From Reticulitermes speratus (Eukaryota > Arthropoda > Insecta > Blattodea > Rhinotermitidae), in assembly GCA_021186555.1 (NCBI GenBank), contig JAJKFL010000005.1:48697135-48761134 (forward strand): a DNA stretch of 64,000 bases, given 5' to 3'. This document shows positions 44,451 through 55,383 of this stretch, in pieces. Position 1 is the first letter of the stretch, and every line of letters starts with the position of its first letter. The position numbers were made by a program, and so were the translations under genes. A model generated the notes under the pieces. It saw nothing but the letters and a program-made list of their open reading frames with translations. It was not told the DNA's origin and searched no databases.

Positions 44451-44731
44451 TAATTAATGTTTTAACACCAACTAAATACACTTTATTTTCAAAAATACCT
44501 AAGTAGGTTTTCTTTAAGACATTTGTATAACCCCTACATATAGTGCGTAATATTGAACGAACGCATGGACGTGTTTTTTTTTTTAATAAAACGCAGCTGT
44601 ATGACACCCCCTGAGGATGGCTTCAACGAAGCCGAAACATATGTAGGGGTTATACAAATGTTTTAAGAAAACCTTACTTAGGTCTTTTTTTAAAATAAAA
44701 TTGCATTTAGTTGGTGTTAAAACATTAATTA
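44451..44731 (+). mobile_element. Ribozyme-bearing element with ~92-bp inverted arms
   Basis: 44451-44542 is a near-perfect inverted copy of 44639-44731 (both hold CCCCTACATAT and TTTAGTTGGTGTTAAAACAT or complements). The full hammerhead-like motif (44606-44650) begins in the spacer and ends in the right arm. No coding capacity. Confidence 0.85.
44606..44650 (+). ncRNA. Hammerhead-ribozyme-like motif
   Basis: Stem I ACCCC/GGGGT perfect. Core CTGAGGA at 44611-44617. Stem II GGCTTC/GAAGCC perfect. GAAAC at 44634-44638, ATAT, GTA. Confidence 0.82.
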
Positions 44732-44739
44732 TATTTCGA

Positions 44740-46346
44740 CATGTTTCATAATTTTTTACGCCACGGTGTTGCTATGGCGATTAAATGCAGAAGATGAGGC
44801 AGACAGTATTTCTACCATGGATGATAGAAACAATAAATGTATAAAATATGAAAATTCATGTAAAGAAAACCAGGCAGGAAGCATGAACACATATGTGATG
44901 TCAGTATGAAAAGGAAATTTAGATAAATGAACTGCGTAGATGGATTTAGCTAATTAAGAGCAGGAAACAATACCGTGATTTTGTGTAAACTATTACGTAA
45001 GAAAAGTTCTTGATAAACTATGGTCTATAAATATTTACTGATCAGAGGCGGTGGAATGTCCTAACTTGAAGGGCAAGTTTCCGACGATTCATACTGAAAT
45101 TATGTCCGCCGTCGAAACGTTTTGGGAGACATATTTAGTCACAATTCCTCTTTACTAATGACTTTACAATACTGACACAGCGTTGTTACGTATTTATCAG
45201 GCTTATTATAATTTCGAAGTGTACACTACATAGAGAGGTCTGGTACCTACAACTGCTTACAATTAATTCACTTGTCGACGTACAGATGGCGCAGAATGTG
45301 TACAGAAAGTTCATACATATTCTCAATAGATGTCACTGTTCTCCATATTTAGTGATGCTGTTCTTGTATGTAAAACAGGTCAAGTGTAAAACTTGCAAAA
45401 AGGACCGACAACAATCAAATGTTTTGTCGAAGGCCAGGTTTGTTACCGCAGCTACCAATAAGGGTTATAAGAACTGTCATTATGAAACTACACAGAAAGG
45501 GAGCTTCACATCAATTGGTTCTTCCAGTCGATAACCATGACCTTGATACGTAATAACAGTGAATCAAGTTACGTATCTAGATAGTTAAACTGATACAGAA
45601 AGAGTATAATAACAACTTAGAGTAATTCATAGCAAATACTGTTACATGTGATGATACGCGTATTGCACAAGAGACACTCTACATACGAAATTAACCGTAA
45701 CACGTCATCTAGGACATGCTGTTCAATAACAGTGATTAAAACATTTGAGGTACGTACTTACAGTGTGTACAAGGCTTTCAAACATCGTGAAGCGCTCTTA
45801 CGAAATAAGGCTAACAGAAATGGAGTGACTAAGGAACAAGTTCTTTTGTTTTAAAGATGACATATCGAGGTTAATGAAAATGATGTTGAGGAAGATTTAT
45901 GAATTGACAAACCGGTTAATTAATTTTGTTACGTTTTATGAGGACAATACTTACTACACCTAAAATCGCTTCCTTCAGTGACAAAGGTTTTATGTGTATT
46001 TGGTTACTTTGCGAGCTTATTGAGTCAATATAACCTATATTATTTTGCTGAGACTCAAATCAGTCATTCCTTTTTATATTGTTCATCGACGCTTTGCCAA
46101 CTGCAGTAGTTACACTGTCACTCCGAAGGAACCAAGTCTAAAGCCAGCTGTAACATTCTGCAACATGTTAATTTTCAAGGTTATAAGTTGCTATCCTCTC
46201 GCCCAATCCCTAACCCGGAGGACCACTCCTTGTCGTCTGTCTTTGACTTATCATTGAATATATTCGGCGCTACCCTCCTATATGAGGATCGTCTCCTCCA
46301 TGCGCAAACTGAGGATGCGCCATGCTGTGGTGAGTTGAACCCACTG
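44740..46346. other. Unassigned stretch
   Basis: Open frames (45286-45534, 45648-45854, 46045-46257) have no recognised domain. A GTCGAAACGTTTTGGGAG relic is near 45110. Confidence 0.3.
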
Positions 46347-46636
46347 GCGCATCTAGGGGTTGCAGCCTCCCCCCTTCCAAAGTAAGATTAAAAAAAAACA
46401 CAGATTTTGTAGAAACGATATCAAAAATTTTACGTGATTTTCCCTTCAGTCTAAATCACTGGTACACTGGAATATCTTTTTCAGTTAGTTTTAATTTTCC
46501 CTGTAATCTAGCTAGATGTCGGCTCGGATAATTTGACATGATTTTCGTAACATAGCTTTTAAAATCAAACATAAATTATACATAGCCTCAGGGTCGCCCC
46601 CCCCCCCCAAAGAAAAATTCTGAGTACGCCTATGGT
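46347..46636 (-). mobile_element. Repeat family X, hAT-MITE-like copy
   Basis: The ends ACTGGCGCATCTAGG and CTGAGTACGCCTATGG are imperfect inverted repeats. The inside matches the minus strand of the copy at 48605-49215 (CAGTGATTTAGACTGAAGGG, CTACAAAATCTG). C-run at 46597-46608. Confidence 0.6.
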
Positions 46637-46654
46637 AGAACCAACTTAACACAG

Positions 46655-47000
46655 AACCGAGAAAGGTATTTGGGCCTAACAGGAAGGCATATCAGGATAC
46701 TGGGGAAAATTTCATAGTGACAAGCTTCAGAATTTTTACTCCTTAACAAATATTATGTGGGTGATCAAATGGAGGTGGATGAGATGGACTGGGCATATGG
46801 CACGTATGGAGGAACAGAATACATACACGGTTGAATGGGAAACCCGAAGGAAAGTGACAACTTTGAAGACCTAGTAACAGATGATAGTATATTAAAATGG
46901 GTGTTAAAGAAATGGAAGGGGGCGTGGACTAAATTTATCTGGTTCAGGACAGGGACAAGCAGCGAGCTGTTGTGATCACGGTGATGAACTTGTCTAGTAC
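46655..47000 (+). pseudogene. Decayed LINE-b fragment
   Basis: GGTATTTGGGCCTAACAGGA, GGTGGATGAGATGGACTGGG and GTGATCACGGTGATGAACTT match LINE-b in order, with frameshifts. Confidence 0.65.
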
Positions 47001-47499
47001 CTGTGCTGATAACGGCCCTACTGTTTAATGCTAAAGGTACTGATACCATTACAATTTCTGGCGTACACTGATACGTCCCAGTATTCTGCAGCGATATAAC
47101 AGTTCACAACTGGGGCGCTTTGCCATAAGCGTGTGTGCCAGCATTACGACATCTGTAGGTGCGGTGTGCAGGTGTGTCACACCAAGCCTGCAAGCGGCCT
47201 CAAACACCACTTGTAGCTTCCTGGTCTTCTGAAATATACAAACGCTACGTTAGACGTCTGAAGGCGAGAAGGTTTATGACTTTGTCGTGCCAGATTTAGC
47301 ACAGCAATGAAGTTGGTCTGAAAGATTACCGGTAATAAGTTTGGTAAAATTCGACACAAAACACTTGCCTTTGATGTTAATCACCGTACAAGTAAAGTTG
47401 TCTCTGTGCACGCCATGAAGGCGTATGGGGAAGTGCAAGTAGAGATCCAGACATACTTAACCGACATTAGTGTCTGTAAGCGGTCAGCTTCGCGACTTG

Positions 47500-47645
47500 G
47501 TAATTTCACGTCTGTCCGGTAGCAACTCAATAGGAGGCAGGGTGGACCCCAGGGCCGGTCTGTACGCTTTAGGGGACAGGAAACCCCGTTTGCCCAGCAG
47601 GGACTTGAACCACAATCCCTCGGTCGTCCATCCAGCAATCCGGCA
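47500..47645 (-). repeat. SINE family C relic
   Basis: The minus strand has CCGAGGGATTGTGGTTCAAG (B-box-like) and GACCGGCCCTGGGGTCCACC. Truncated. Confidence 0.55.
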
Positions 47646-47674
47646 ACTATGCAGACTGAAGTCGTGATTTTATA

Positions 47675-48227
47675 CAGGGTGTTTCATAAATCCCTCCGGG
47701 ATTTCGGAGGTCTGTAGCTCAGGAGCCAAATCACACACGGGGATGAGAGCATGTCAGTGAAAAGAGTACATATCTAAGTTTTGAACCTACCTTACAAATG
47801 TTCAATATGTCCCCCTTTGGTGACTCGACAGACGTCAATCCTGTAATCTAGCTCCTGCCACACACGGCCTACCTGTTCGTTTTGCGACACACAAACAGCC
47901 AGTTTCCTCGAATTTTCTATACCAGTCTCTTACTGTTTTGTCCGTTGGTGGTTCTGTACGATACTTGGTTCGAAAACCACGTTGAACTGTTACAATTGAC
48001 TGGGTTTTAGCAAATTACAGGACACAAAAAGCTTTCCGTTCACCTGAAAACGCCATGTTTGCACACCACTGCCTCCTAGCGGAGAAACCGGTAACTACGC
48101 CATCGCATCTGTCACGAAAAAACTTTTGTATATCCTCTATCCGTTGGCATGCTTTTATCTCTTATATGTGGGTTTGCTACTGCACGGCCAAGCCTCTAAA
48201 TCCCGGATGGACTTATGAAACACGCTG
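47675..48227 (-). mobile_element. Internally deleted Tc1/mariner-like element (553 bp)
   Basis: Inverted ends CAGGGTGTTTCATAAATCC and GGACTTATGAAACACGCTG, flanked by TA at 47673-47674 and 48228-48229. The minus strand encodes MAFSGERKAFCV, a stop, then PPTDKTVRDWYRKFEETGCL and AKRTGRPCV (N-terminal DNA-binding part). This is joined to the C-terminal end WQELDYRIDVCRV...GGHIEHL in another frame. The catalytic domain between them is deleted, so it can only move in trans. Confidence 0.85.
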
Positions 48228-48379
48228 TATTTTTATATTTTGTCCGGACGATGGACAAAGTCCAGAAGACAATTAGTTCTCAATGAAGTATACCCGTTGT
48301 CAAATTTCGTTACGATGATTGATAATTTATTTTAGAAAGCTTAAATTTAATGTCAAATTAGAAGAGGAATCACACGCTA

Positions 48380-48597
48380 AGGACTAAAGAATCGTGGTTC
48401 GAGTCCCAGCATAGGTAACAGATACTTTCTTCTCCGTACCGTCTACACCGATTCTGGGACCCACCCAGCCTCTCGTTAAATGGCTGGTGGGAGAAAATTC
48501 CGCCGGGGGTAAAGCGGTCGGGTCGTGCATCTAAACACACGCCTCTACGTAGTCGACAGGTTAAGAATGAGTGGAGTTATACCTTCACCCTCTCCAG
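48380..48597 (+). repeat. Diverged SINE family C
   Basis: GAATCGTGGTTCGAGTCCCAG B-box region, then CTGGGACCCACCCAGCCTC and GGGGTAAAGCGGTCGGG. Confidence 0.65.
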
Positions 48598-48604
48598 CTG
48601 CGTA

Positions 48605-49215
48605 CCCAGAATTTTTTATAATGAGGATATATATATAATTTATGTTTGAATTTAAAACTTATGTTATAAAATCCATGCCGTAAGTACAACTGTAACATAA
48701 AACTGTCTGCAGCTGCATGTATATACACACAAATACAACTACATGATCCGTGACTCAGTCATCTAATTTAAATCTAATATTTTTGGTTTTCTTTAATTTC
48801 ATCTAAGACAAGGGCATCCAACCTCTTTACGGCAAAGGGCCACAACCGTTTTTGTGGACTAGTTCGCGGGACGCAAGATACAAAATAACACTATGTGGTA
48901 TACATAACCGCCTAAATTATTGGGAAATTATTACAGTATATATATAATTTAAAAGTGTGCTTGCGGGCCGCATAATACAACTTGGAGTGCCGCCGGGTAG
49001 GTGACCCATGATCTAAGACATCTCAAGTTTTTTTTTTTAATTTTATTTTTCAATATTCTAATGCACCAGTCATCATCTGACTTCAGTGGTTCATTTCAGC
49101 TGAAGGGTAAATCACATAAAAAGTTTAATATCATAGCGTCTACAAAATCTGTGTTTTTTTTAATTTCGATTTGGAGGGGCTACAGCCCGACAGACCCCCC
49201 CCCCTTTACTGCGCC
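48605..49215 (+). repeat. Repeat family X split by a hAT-like MITE
   Basis: Left part to 48808 and right part from 49019 align with 41392-41700. Keeps the empty TTATGTTATAAA site at 48659-48670. Confidence 0.75.
48809..49010. mobile_element. 202-bp hAT-like MITE with 8-bp target duplication
   Basis: ATCTAAGA at 48801-48808 and 49011-49018. Ends CAAGGGCATCCAACC and GGTAGGTGACCCATG form inverted repeats. Inserted in family X. Confidence 0.88.
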
Positions 49216-50074
49216 CCTAACTCTCTTACCTGCTTTCGTAACACGGCATTGTCCTTTAAATAAATATCTATTATTTCCCTAAACAGCATTACGCAATTCG
49301 TTTCTTAATCGATACGGACAGTGTTTTCTGTGAGGTACGAATCAAGTTTTTTATATATAATTTATATAAATGTCTTTTTCCAAAGGGTTAATTAACGAGA
49401 AGGACACATTTATGTTTATGTGAATAATTACTAACGGTTCGAAGGACTAACAGGGCTGATCGGCGCAGTGTCTATTAAACTGGCTAGACAGACTGAAGAT
49501 GGGGTGACTTGAAGAAGACCTGGGTTCATTTGGAGTTTCATGGAACATGGTCAATTGCTTTTAGAGCTAAAATTGTGGGTCACGTAGCCACCCGCCGCAC
49601 ACACACACAGTACCTTGATGATGCTACACGCCTCTCGTGCCTTATGAATGGAGAAAAGTAGGCTAGAATATGCACACGCATACAATTGTGTGTTCAATGT
49701 AATATTACAGGCACAAAGTGTCACAGACCGCATTGCACGTGGCACTGTGCCCGACCTACTGTACGGGAATCAGAGGCGCAAGGACACTAAATCTGAGTGT
49801 CCTTAAACGTGCTGGCTGAATTCAGAGGCGCCACTATCGTCTGGGTTTTAACCGTTAAACTGAATTCATGTCCTTAGTAACATATCGCAAGAAAAGTTAA
49901 GAAAATCTTAGGAGACGAGAAATTTACTTCTGCCACGAAGTTGGAGGCAAGAGGTTCCTCCGAAACTACCAAACCGCACCCATTAATTACAAAAATATCA
50001 CGGCTGTGAGAATCTAGGACCTCGTAAATGAAATTCATCATAAACAGACGCTCAGATAGGCACAAAAATACCTA
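49216..50074. other. Unassigned stretch
   Basis: A partial hammerhead-family relic (GAGGCAAGAGGTTCCTCCGAAAC) spans 49945-49967. No gene seen. Confidence 0.3.
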
Positions 50075-50450
50075 CTTATTTGAAAGTTCATTACCGTGTT
50101 CAAAACAGCACGCCATTTATCCCTATCTTAAGCCGGACGAATCCTTCCACACCTTACATTCAGTTTCTTTAACGCCAATTTTAATATTATCTTCTCATCT
50201 AAGCCTAGGTCTTCCATATGGTCTTTTTCCTTCGGGTTTCGCCGCTAAAAACCTCTATGCATTTATCTTCCCTCCAAACGTGCTACATTCCCCGCCCAAT
50301 TCATCCTCCTTGAGTTTATCGTAATAATGTCAGGTGAAGAGCACAAATCCTGAAGCTCCTCACTGTGTAGATTTCTTCCAGTCTCCTGTTACTTCCTCCC
50401 TCCTAGGCCCAAATATTTTCCTCAGTCACACGTTCCTCAACGTGATAGAC
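50075..50450 (-). pseudogene. LINE-b fragment
   Basis: TTCATTACCGTGTTCAAAAC through CCTAGGCCCAAATATTTTCC are the reverse of VMNLRVP through the FGPKRD region, with breaks. Confidence 0.7.
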
Positions 50451-50714
50451 CAAGTCTGACACACACAAAAGATACACAATATTATAATTTTGCATATTTC
50501 AGTCTTCGGACTCTTAAAACAGCAAATCTGAAACCAGACTTTTCTGAACCGAATTACGGCTCGCATGCCTGAACCTAAGTCTGAACTCCTTAAAGTGCCG
50601 TCCTCAGAGGTGGCAGCACTGCCGGCACGCAGCTGATCCACGGAATGTAATAAATTATTAACAGACAATAAGCAAACGGAAGCTAAGCTTACAATCCGAG
50701 CTCTTTATTTCTCC

Positions 50715-50758
50715 TTCCCTGAAGATGGAGGCAGAAGGTTCCTCCGAAACGTTGGTAC
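50715..50758 (+). ncRNA. Hammerhead-like motif
   Basis: Core CTGAAGA at 50719-50725. Stem II GGAGG/CCTCC. GAAAC at 50746-50750, then GTT. Stem I is weak beyond two pairs. Confidence 0.55.
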
Positions 50759-50871
50759 ATGTCTAACGATCACACTAAAAAGACAACGCATATCAATCAC
50801 CGGCCTGAGAATCTCAAATCTTGTAGAACACACATGACCAACTTAAAGTTGTAAGTAGGCAAGAAATTCCC

Positions 50872-51180
50872 TGTAAAGGTAAAGGTAAAGCAATCCCATT
50901 ACAGGCCTGGACAGGCCTTTAGGGTTCCAGGAGGTTGAGGCTCTCAGATTTCTAGACAATCGGCACATGAAGGTGGTAAGGTTGTCAGCCTAGCACCGGC
51001 CGCCTTTACCCCCAAGAAATATTCCTGGTACTCATTTCTGTTAGAGGCTGAGTCGACCCAGGGCCATAGTGCGCCGAAGGATTATGTCAATGAAAATTCC
51101 AGTGACACCATCGGGAATCGAACCCGCGACGTTCCGGTTGTAGCGTAGTGCCTCAACCAACTGCGCCACCGCGTGCCCGG
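50872..51180 (-). repeat. SINE family B, full length with (GGTAAA)n tail
   Basis: The minus strand starts GGGCACGCGGTGGCGCAGTT. Its tail is the complement of GTAAAGGTAAAGGTAAAGC. Confidence 0.92.
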
Positions 51181-51450
51181 AAATTTCCTGCGTTTTGTGA
51201 AAACGAAATAATCATTACCATTCTCATAAAAACCCGCCACTGGTCCCTATCCTGAGCCAGCTAAATCCAGTGCACACACTCCCGTTCCATTCATTTAATA
51301 TCCATTTTAATATTATCCTCTCAACTACCCGTACTTGTTGAAAGTGATCTCATGGCTTTTTAGGTTTTCCTACAAAAATTCTATGTGCGTTGGTCATTCC
51401 CCACACGTGCCACATGGCTAGCCCATCTATTCTTCAAGCATCCGCACACA
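51181..51450 (-). pseudogene. Decayed LINE-b fragment
   Basis: ACCCGCCACTGGTCCCTATC and CCATTTTAATATTATCCTCTC in LINE-b order. The preceding SINE-B appears to be inserted near its end. Confidence 0.65.
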
Positions 51451-51519
51451 ACTACATAAATTTTCTTTAGGGGCTTAAGTTACCTCTAGAAGCAACTCTT
51501 AACTCTTGACATACTGATA

Positions 51520-51650
51520 CCGTTCTTCTGGGATGTGACACCGCGTCAGTGGGTAAGTGGATGTTGGACATTTCAAACTGTGAAGATGAAGATGAGCATA
51601 CTAAGGTGCTTCGAAACGTCGGGATCAGATTACCCTGTGGCACAGCGTGA
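51520..51650 (+). repeat. Repeat with degenerate hammerhead-like unit
   Basis: TTCTGGGATGTGACACCGCG, then GTGAAGATGAAGATGAGCAT and CTTCGAAACGTCGGGATC. The core is altered. Confidence 0.4.
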
Positions 51651-51672
51651 CTACACAAAAATCACACAGAAA

Positions 51673-51962
51673 TTAGGCCTGGACAGGCCCTTAGGGTTCC
51701 AGGAGGTTGAGGCTCACAGATTTCTAGACAATCGGCACATGAAGGTGGTAAGGTTGTCAGCCCTTTCGCACCGGCCGCCTTTACCCCCCAGGAAAGATTC
51801 CCGGTACTCATTTCTGTTAAGAGGCGAGTCGACCCCAGGGCCATAGTGCGACCAGAAACGATTATGTCAATGAAAACTTCCAGTGACACCATCGGGAATC
51901 GAACCCGCGACCTTCCGGCTTGTAGAGCAGTGCCTCAACCAACTGCGCCACCGCGTGCCCCA
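51673..51962 (-). repeat. SINE family B
   Basis: The minus strand starts GGGGCACGCGGTGGCGCAGT, with CGCGGGTTCGATTCCCGATG. Its far end stops at the CCTGGACAGGCC block without the GGTAAA tail. Confidence 0.88.
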
Positions 51963-53024
51963 TCCTCAGCAACGCCGCCGACAAAATTTCAACTTGGACA
52001 TAGGCCGTTACTGCACGGTATTTGCATATAAAGTATACCGATTGTACACGCGAGGCACTCATCGCTGAGGTAACACACTGGAAGTGTTAACTGCACACGT
52101 GTAATGAATTCAGAGGGATCTTTGCATCAGTAGAGAATCCAGAATGAGGAGGTACGAACGATTTCTCAACGACGACAGTCAGTGCCAAGCTATCACTTAG
52201 CCGCGACCCCGCAGCACCTCTCGCTCGCCAAACACACAGCCACACTGTTTATGCCTGCACACAGCACATCGAACTCAACAGCATTTCTACATAAATAGCG
52301 CACAGAAACATTCACAACTGCTTCTTTATTTAGTGGGCAGGCTTCCCACAAAAACTCTGAAATACTGTAGACCCTCGAGTTAACTGACCTCTTATGTAGG
52401 GATTTCGGAAATAACGGACGAAATCTGTTGGTTCTGAAATTTTCGTCCAAAATGGGAATATGTGAAATTAGCGGTCTTGACTGTTAATTAGCGAAGCGGC
52501 CGTTACGTGGCGGACACGGACACGCGCTCTGTCTTTGCTGACACACAATATTATTGTGAATCTAATGACAGTTGTGTGCTTTTGTTGGTTAGTGTTACAA
52601 AACCGAGTTATAATGCATGGAATGGAAAATATAAAATACACAGACTATCCTCTCTGCAGTCTCTAGACGAATGCCAGAATAACACACCTGACTGTACGCC
52701 ATGACCGCTACGGTCCCCACACCATGACCACCATCCTATCCCATAAGACTGTAAGGCCTATAGCAACTCTTAATTACAGAATGCCGTCAACATCATTTTA
52801 CAAGGTCCATCACATTCCATTCACCATAAACCTCGCTTATCCTTCTGACTTCATTACGGCAACAACGTGATTACAATGTTCGTCACTTCGATGCTTAAGC
52901 TATTTAACTACGTTCTATCAACTGCGAATTTTTCGTGGCTTTTAGCACTTTACGAAAGATTTATTTGTGCTGGGGGTGAACGAAGGAAGTCCCTACGAAT
53001 GAGCTCAGGCGATACGGTGTCTGG
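51963..53024. other. Unassigned stretch; possible pogo/Tigger-type end at ~52369
   Basis: CTGTAGACCCTCGAGTTAAC near 52369 resembles the end of pogo/Tigger-type elements, but no matching second end was found. No gene supported. Confidence 0.35.
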
Positions 53025-53190
53025 CATGTATGTATGTTTGTACGTATGTAGTATGTATGTATGTATGTATGTATGTATGTATGTATGTATGTATGTACGT
53101 ATGTATGTATGTATGTATGTATGTATGTACGTATGTATGTATGTATGTATGTATGTATGTACGTATTATGTATGTATGTAACGTACGTAT
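53025..53190. repeat. (GTAT)n microsatellite
   Basis: About 40 tetranucleotide units with occasional GTAC. Open frames of Tyr-Val-Cys-Met repeats here are artefacts. Confidence 0.97.
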
Positions 53191-53513
53191 ATAGTAATAT
53201 CTGCGAGATTTCCGTTTCGAATTACAGTCAGGTCACAGCCTATCGCCACTGAGACTTTTCGTGGTTTTCCTCGTCACTGCAGGCAAACGCTGGTATAGTA
53301 CCTCAAACGCACAAGGACCACTTCCACCGACACTTTTCCAATTAAATTTCCCTTGATAATTGTAAATTCGATCCTATATAGTCCGTTACACTGACAATGT
53401 CACCACATAAAACACAAACAAGCAAATAAATTAATTACTAAATATATGAATAAATAAATAAACAGGAGCGCCATATGCGTGTGTAACTATTTTGAGCTTT
53501 GTCAGATACACGG
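53191..53513. other. Unassigned stretch
   Basis: Nothing recognised. Confidence 0.3.
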
Positions 53514-53534
53514 ACCCCCCCCCCCCCCCCCCCC
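53514..53534. repeat. Poly-C run
   Basis: About 20 consecutive C. Confidence 0.9.
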
Positions 53535-53578
53535 GCTTTGATAACACACTCTCACACTGCCAACAACACATATTTTTT

Positions 53579-53671
53579 ATGTGAATATTTCTTCTTTTGT
53601 AAAGCATCTAATTTTTTTTGTTAAGATTCTTAACAAATATTTAGATGCTTTACAAAAGAAATATTCACATA
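53579..53671. repeat. Near-perfect ~93-bp palindrome
   Basis: 53579-53612 pairs with 53641-53671 apart from one 3-nt indel. The centre holds a second palindrome TGTTAAGATTCTTAACA. Confidence 0.92.
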
Positions 53672-54144
53672 ATAAATATTCTGACTCAAACATAAAACAA
53701 TAAACCAACAACAAACTTAACAAAACATATTTTTTTTTTGTTTCCAAACAAGAAAGTAGTTCAGACACTCACGTCCATAAGAGCATAACATAACACAACA
53801 CAAAACACAATGTCCACAACTACAATTTCTGTACCACTGCACACTGCTGCCCTCTAGTAATCACACGGTGACCCTGCTCCAGTCTGCTCTACTTCCACAC
53901 TCAATTACATTCAAAAGAACAAACCGCTCCATACACGCTGTTCATTCACGTTCACACACAATTTCTTAGAAAAACATCAAACATATATTTATCATAATTT
54001 TTGAGTAAGTTAATTAAAGTGTATTCAATGCTGTAAACTGAGATGTTATCCAGCCGGCAAGAAAATTTCTTTTTCACAAAAGCCTAGCTTTCTCAGAATT
54101 AATTTTTTTTTGTGTCTCAGGTCCTTTTGGCAAATAGGAATTCA

Positions 54145-54474
54145 ATCACACATTTCTTAAACCAAAAAAATGCATACTTATTATTTATTATATAATGGAA
54201 GGCTAGGAAAACTGTCCTAGACTTTCATAGGTAAACACAACTTTTGATAAACAGTGGAACCACAAAAAACCAACTGAGAAAACCTACATTTTACATCTTG
54301 GACATTTAATATGTACCATTATTTGTTGTTTTGTGATTTTGTGTAACTCACGATAAGGGTCCCTGATGATGGTTCCATAATAGGGAACCGAAACATGTCG
54401 GATTTTACTGTAAAAATAAGTTATACTGTATAATAAATAAGCAGTGTGCATTTTGTTGGTTTAAGAAATGTGTG
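54145..54474 (+). mobile_element. Ribozyme-bearing element with ~42-bp inverted ends
   Basis: 54145-54187 (TCACACATTTCTTAAACCAA...) is the inverted counterpart of 54434-54474 (...TTGGTTTAAGAAATGTGTGA). The hammerhead-like motif at 54359-54403 lies close to the right end. No coding capacity. Confidence 0.8.
54359..54403 (+). ncRNA. Hammerhead-ribozyme-like motif
   Basis: Stem I GTCC/GGAT (one G-U). Core CTGATGA at 54363-54369. Stem II GGTTCC/GGAACC perfect. GAAAC at 54390-54394, AT, GTC. Confidence 0.78.
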
Positions 54475-54917
54475 AACAAATGAAAATGCACGGTGTGAAC
54501 AGTATAAAGTTTAGGAATTCAACATTTCTCAGAAGCATGTCGCTGTATACGACCAACATAGGTCACGCACTTTACGCTGAACGAATACAAACACGCAGTT
54601 CACAACTGCAATCACGTCGGTCCGAGCGCTACGCAAGACGACTGCTGTAACCATATTGCCATTCCTAGCAATCGATCTCCGTCTAGCCAAGTTGTAACTA
54701 CGTTATTTATTGACCAGACTATAGCGACTTGTTGAACATGACGAAACGTCAGAGCTGCTTGCAATCTGCTTATAACTTGCAGTGTGACAGACAGGAGTTT
54801 CATATCGCTACAGAGACAAGAGGGACTGAATATCACTGCAGGCGGATCATAAACTACTTACAAAATCTGCATATATATTATAATATATATATATATATGT
54901 ATATGTATGTATTGGAT
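54475..54917. other. Unassigned stretch ending in a (TA)n run
   Basis: No gene. TA-rich microsatellite at about 54866-54906. Confidence 0.35.
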
Positions 54918-55375
54918 CAGTGGTATTCAACCTTTTTTGTTCGCGTACCCCCTGATATAATTTCTCTTCAACTTTGTACCCCCAAAGTTGTTGGTGCATA
55001 ATTCAAGTTATATATAGTCTATAATCTATATCTAAAATAAGTTAAATAAATTGCATCCAAAATAATGTATTAAATAATAAGTTTTAAGTGAGAAAAATGA
55101 GAGTCAAGCTATTAAATAACAAATATATTATATGCACTATGTGGAATAAAATGAAACTAGCCGCCCAGATAAGAATCGCATAAAGGAGAGAGAGAAATGG
55201 CGCTCCCAAATCGCATGTCCTTACGCCCGGGTCTCTTGTGGCTAACCCTAAATCTGGCCGTGATTATTCAGTGTTTATCATGAAATAATATATTAATTTT
55301 TTTTAATTATACGTACCCCATAAAAAGTCTTCGCGTTCCCCCGGAGGTACGCGTACCCCAGGTTGAATACCACTG
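54918..55375. mobile_element. 458-bp hAT-like MITE with 8-bp target duplication
   Basis: TATTGGAT at 54910-54917 and 55376-55383. Ends CAGTGGTATTCAACC and GGTTGAATACCACTG are exact inverted repeats. No transposase. Confidence 0.95.
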
Positions 55376-55383
55376 TATTGGAT

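Noticed and set aside
52369-52720. Complete pogo/Tigger-type element
   Set aside because: Only one end-like sequence is visible; no second inverted end or TA pair found.
52867-53252. Tyr-Val-Cys-Met repeat protein
   Set aside because: Encoded by a GTAT microsatellite.
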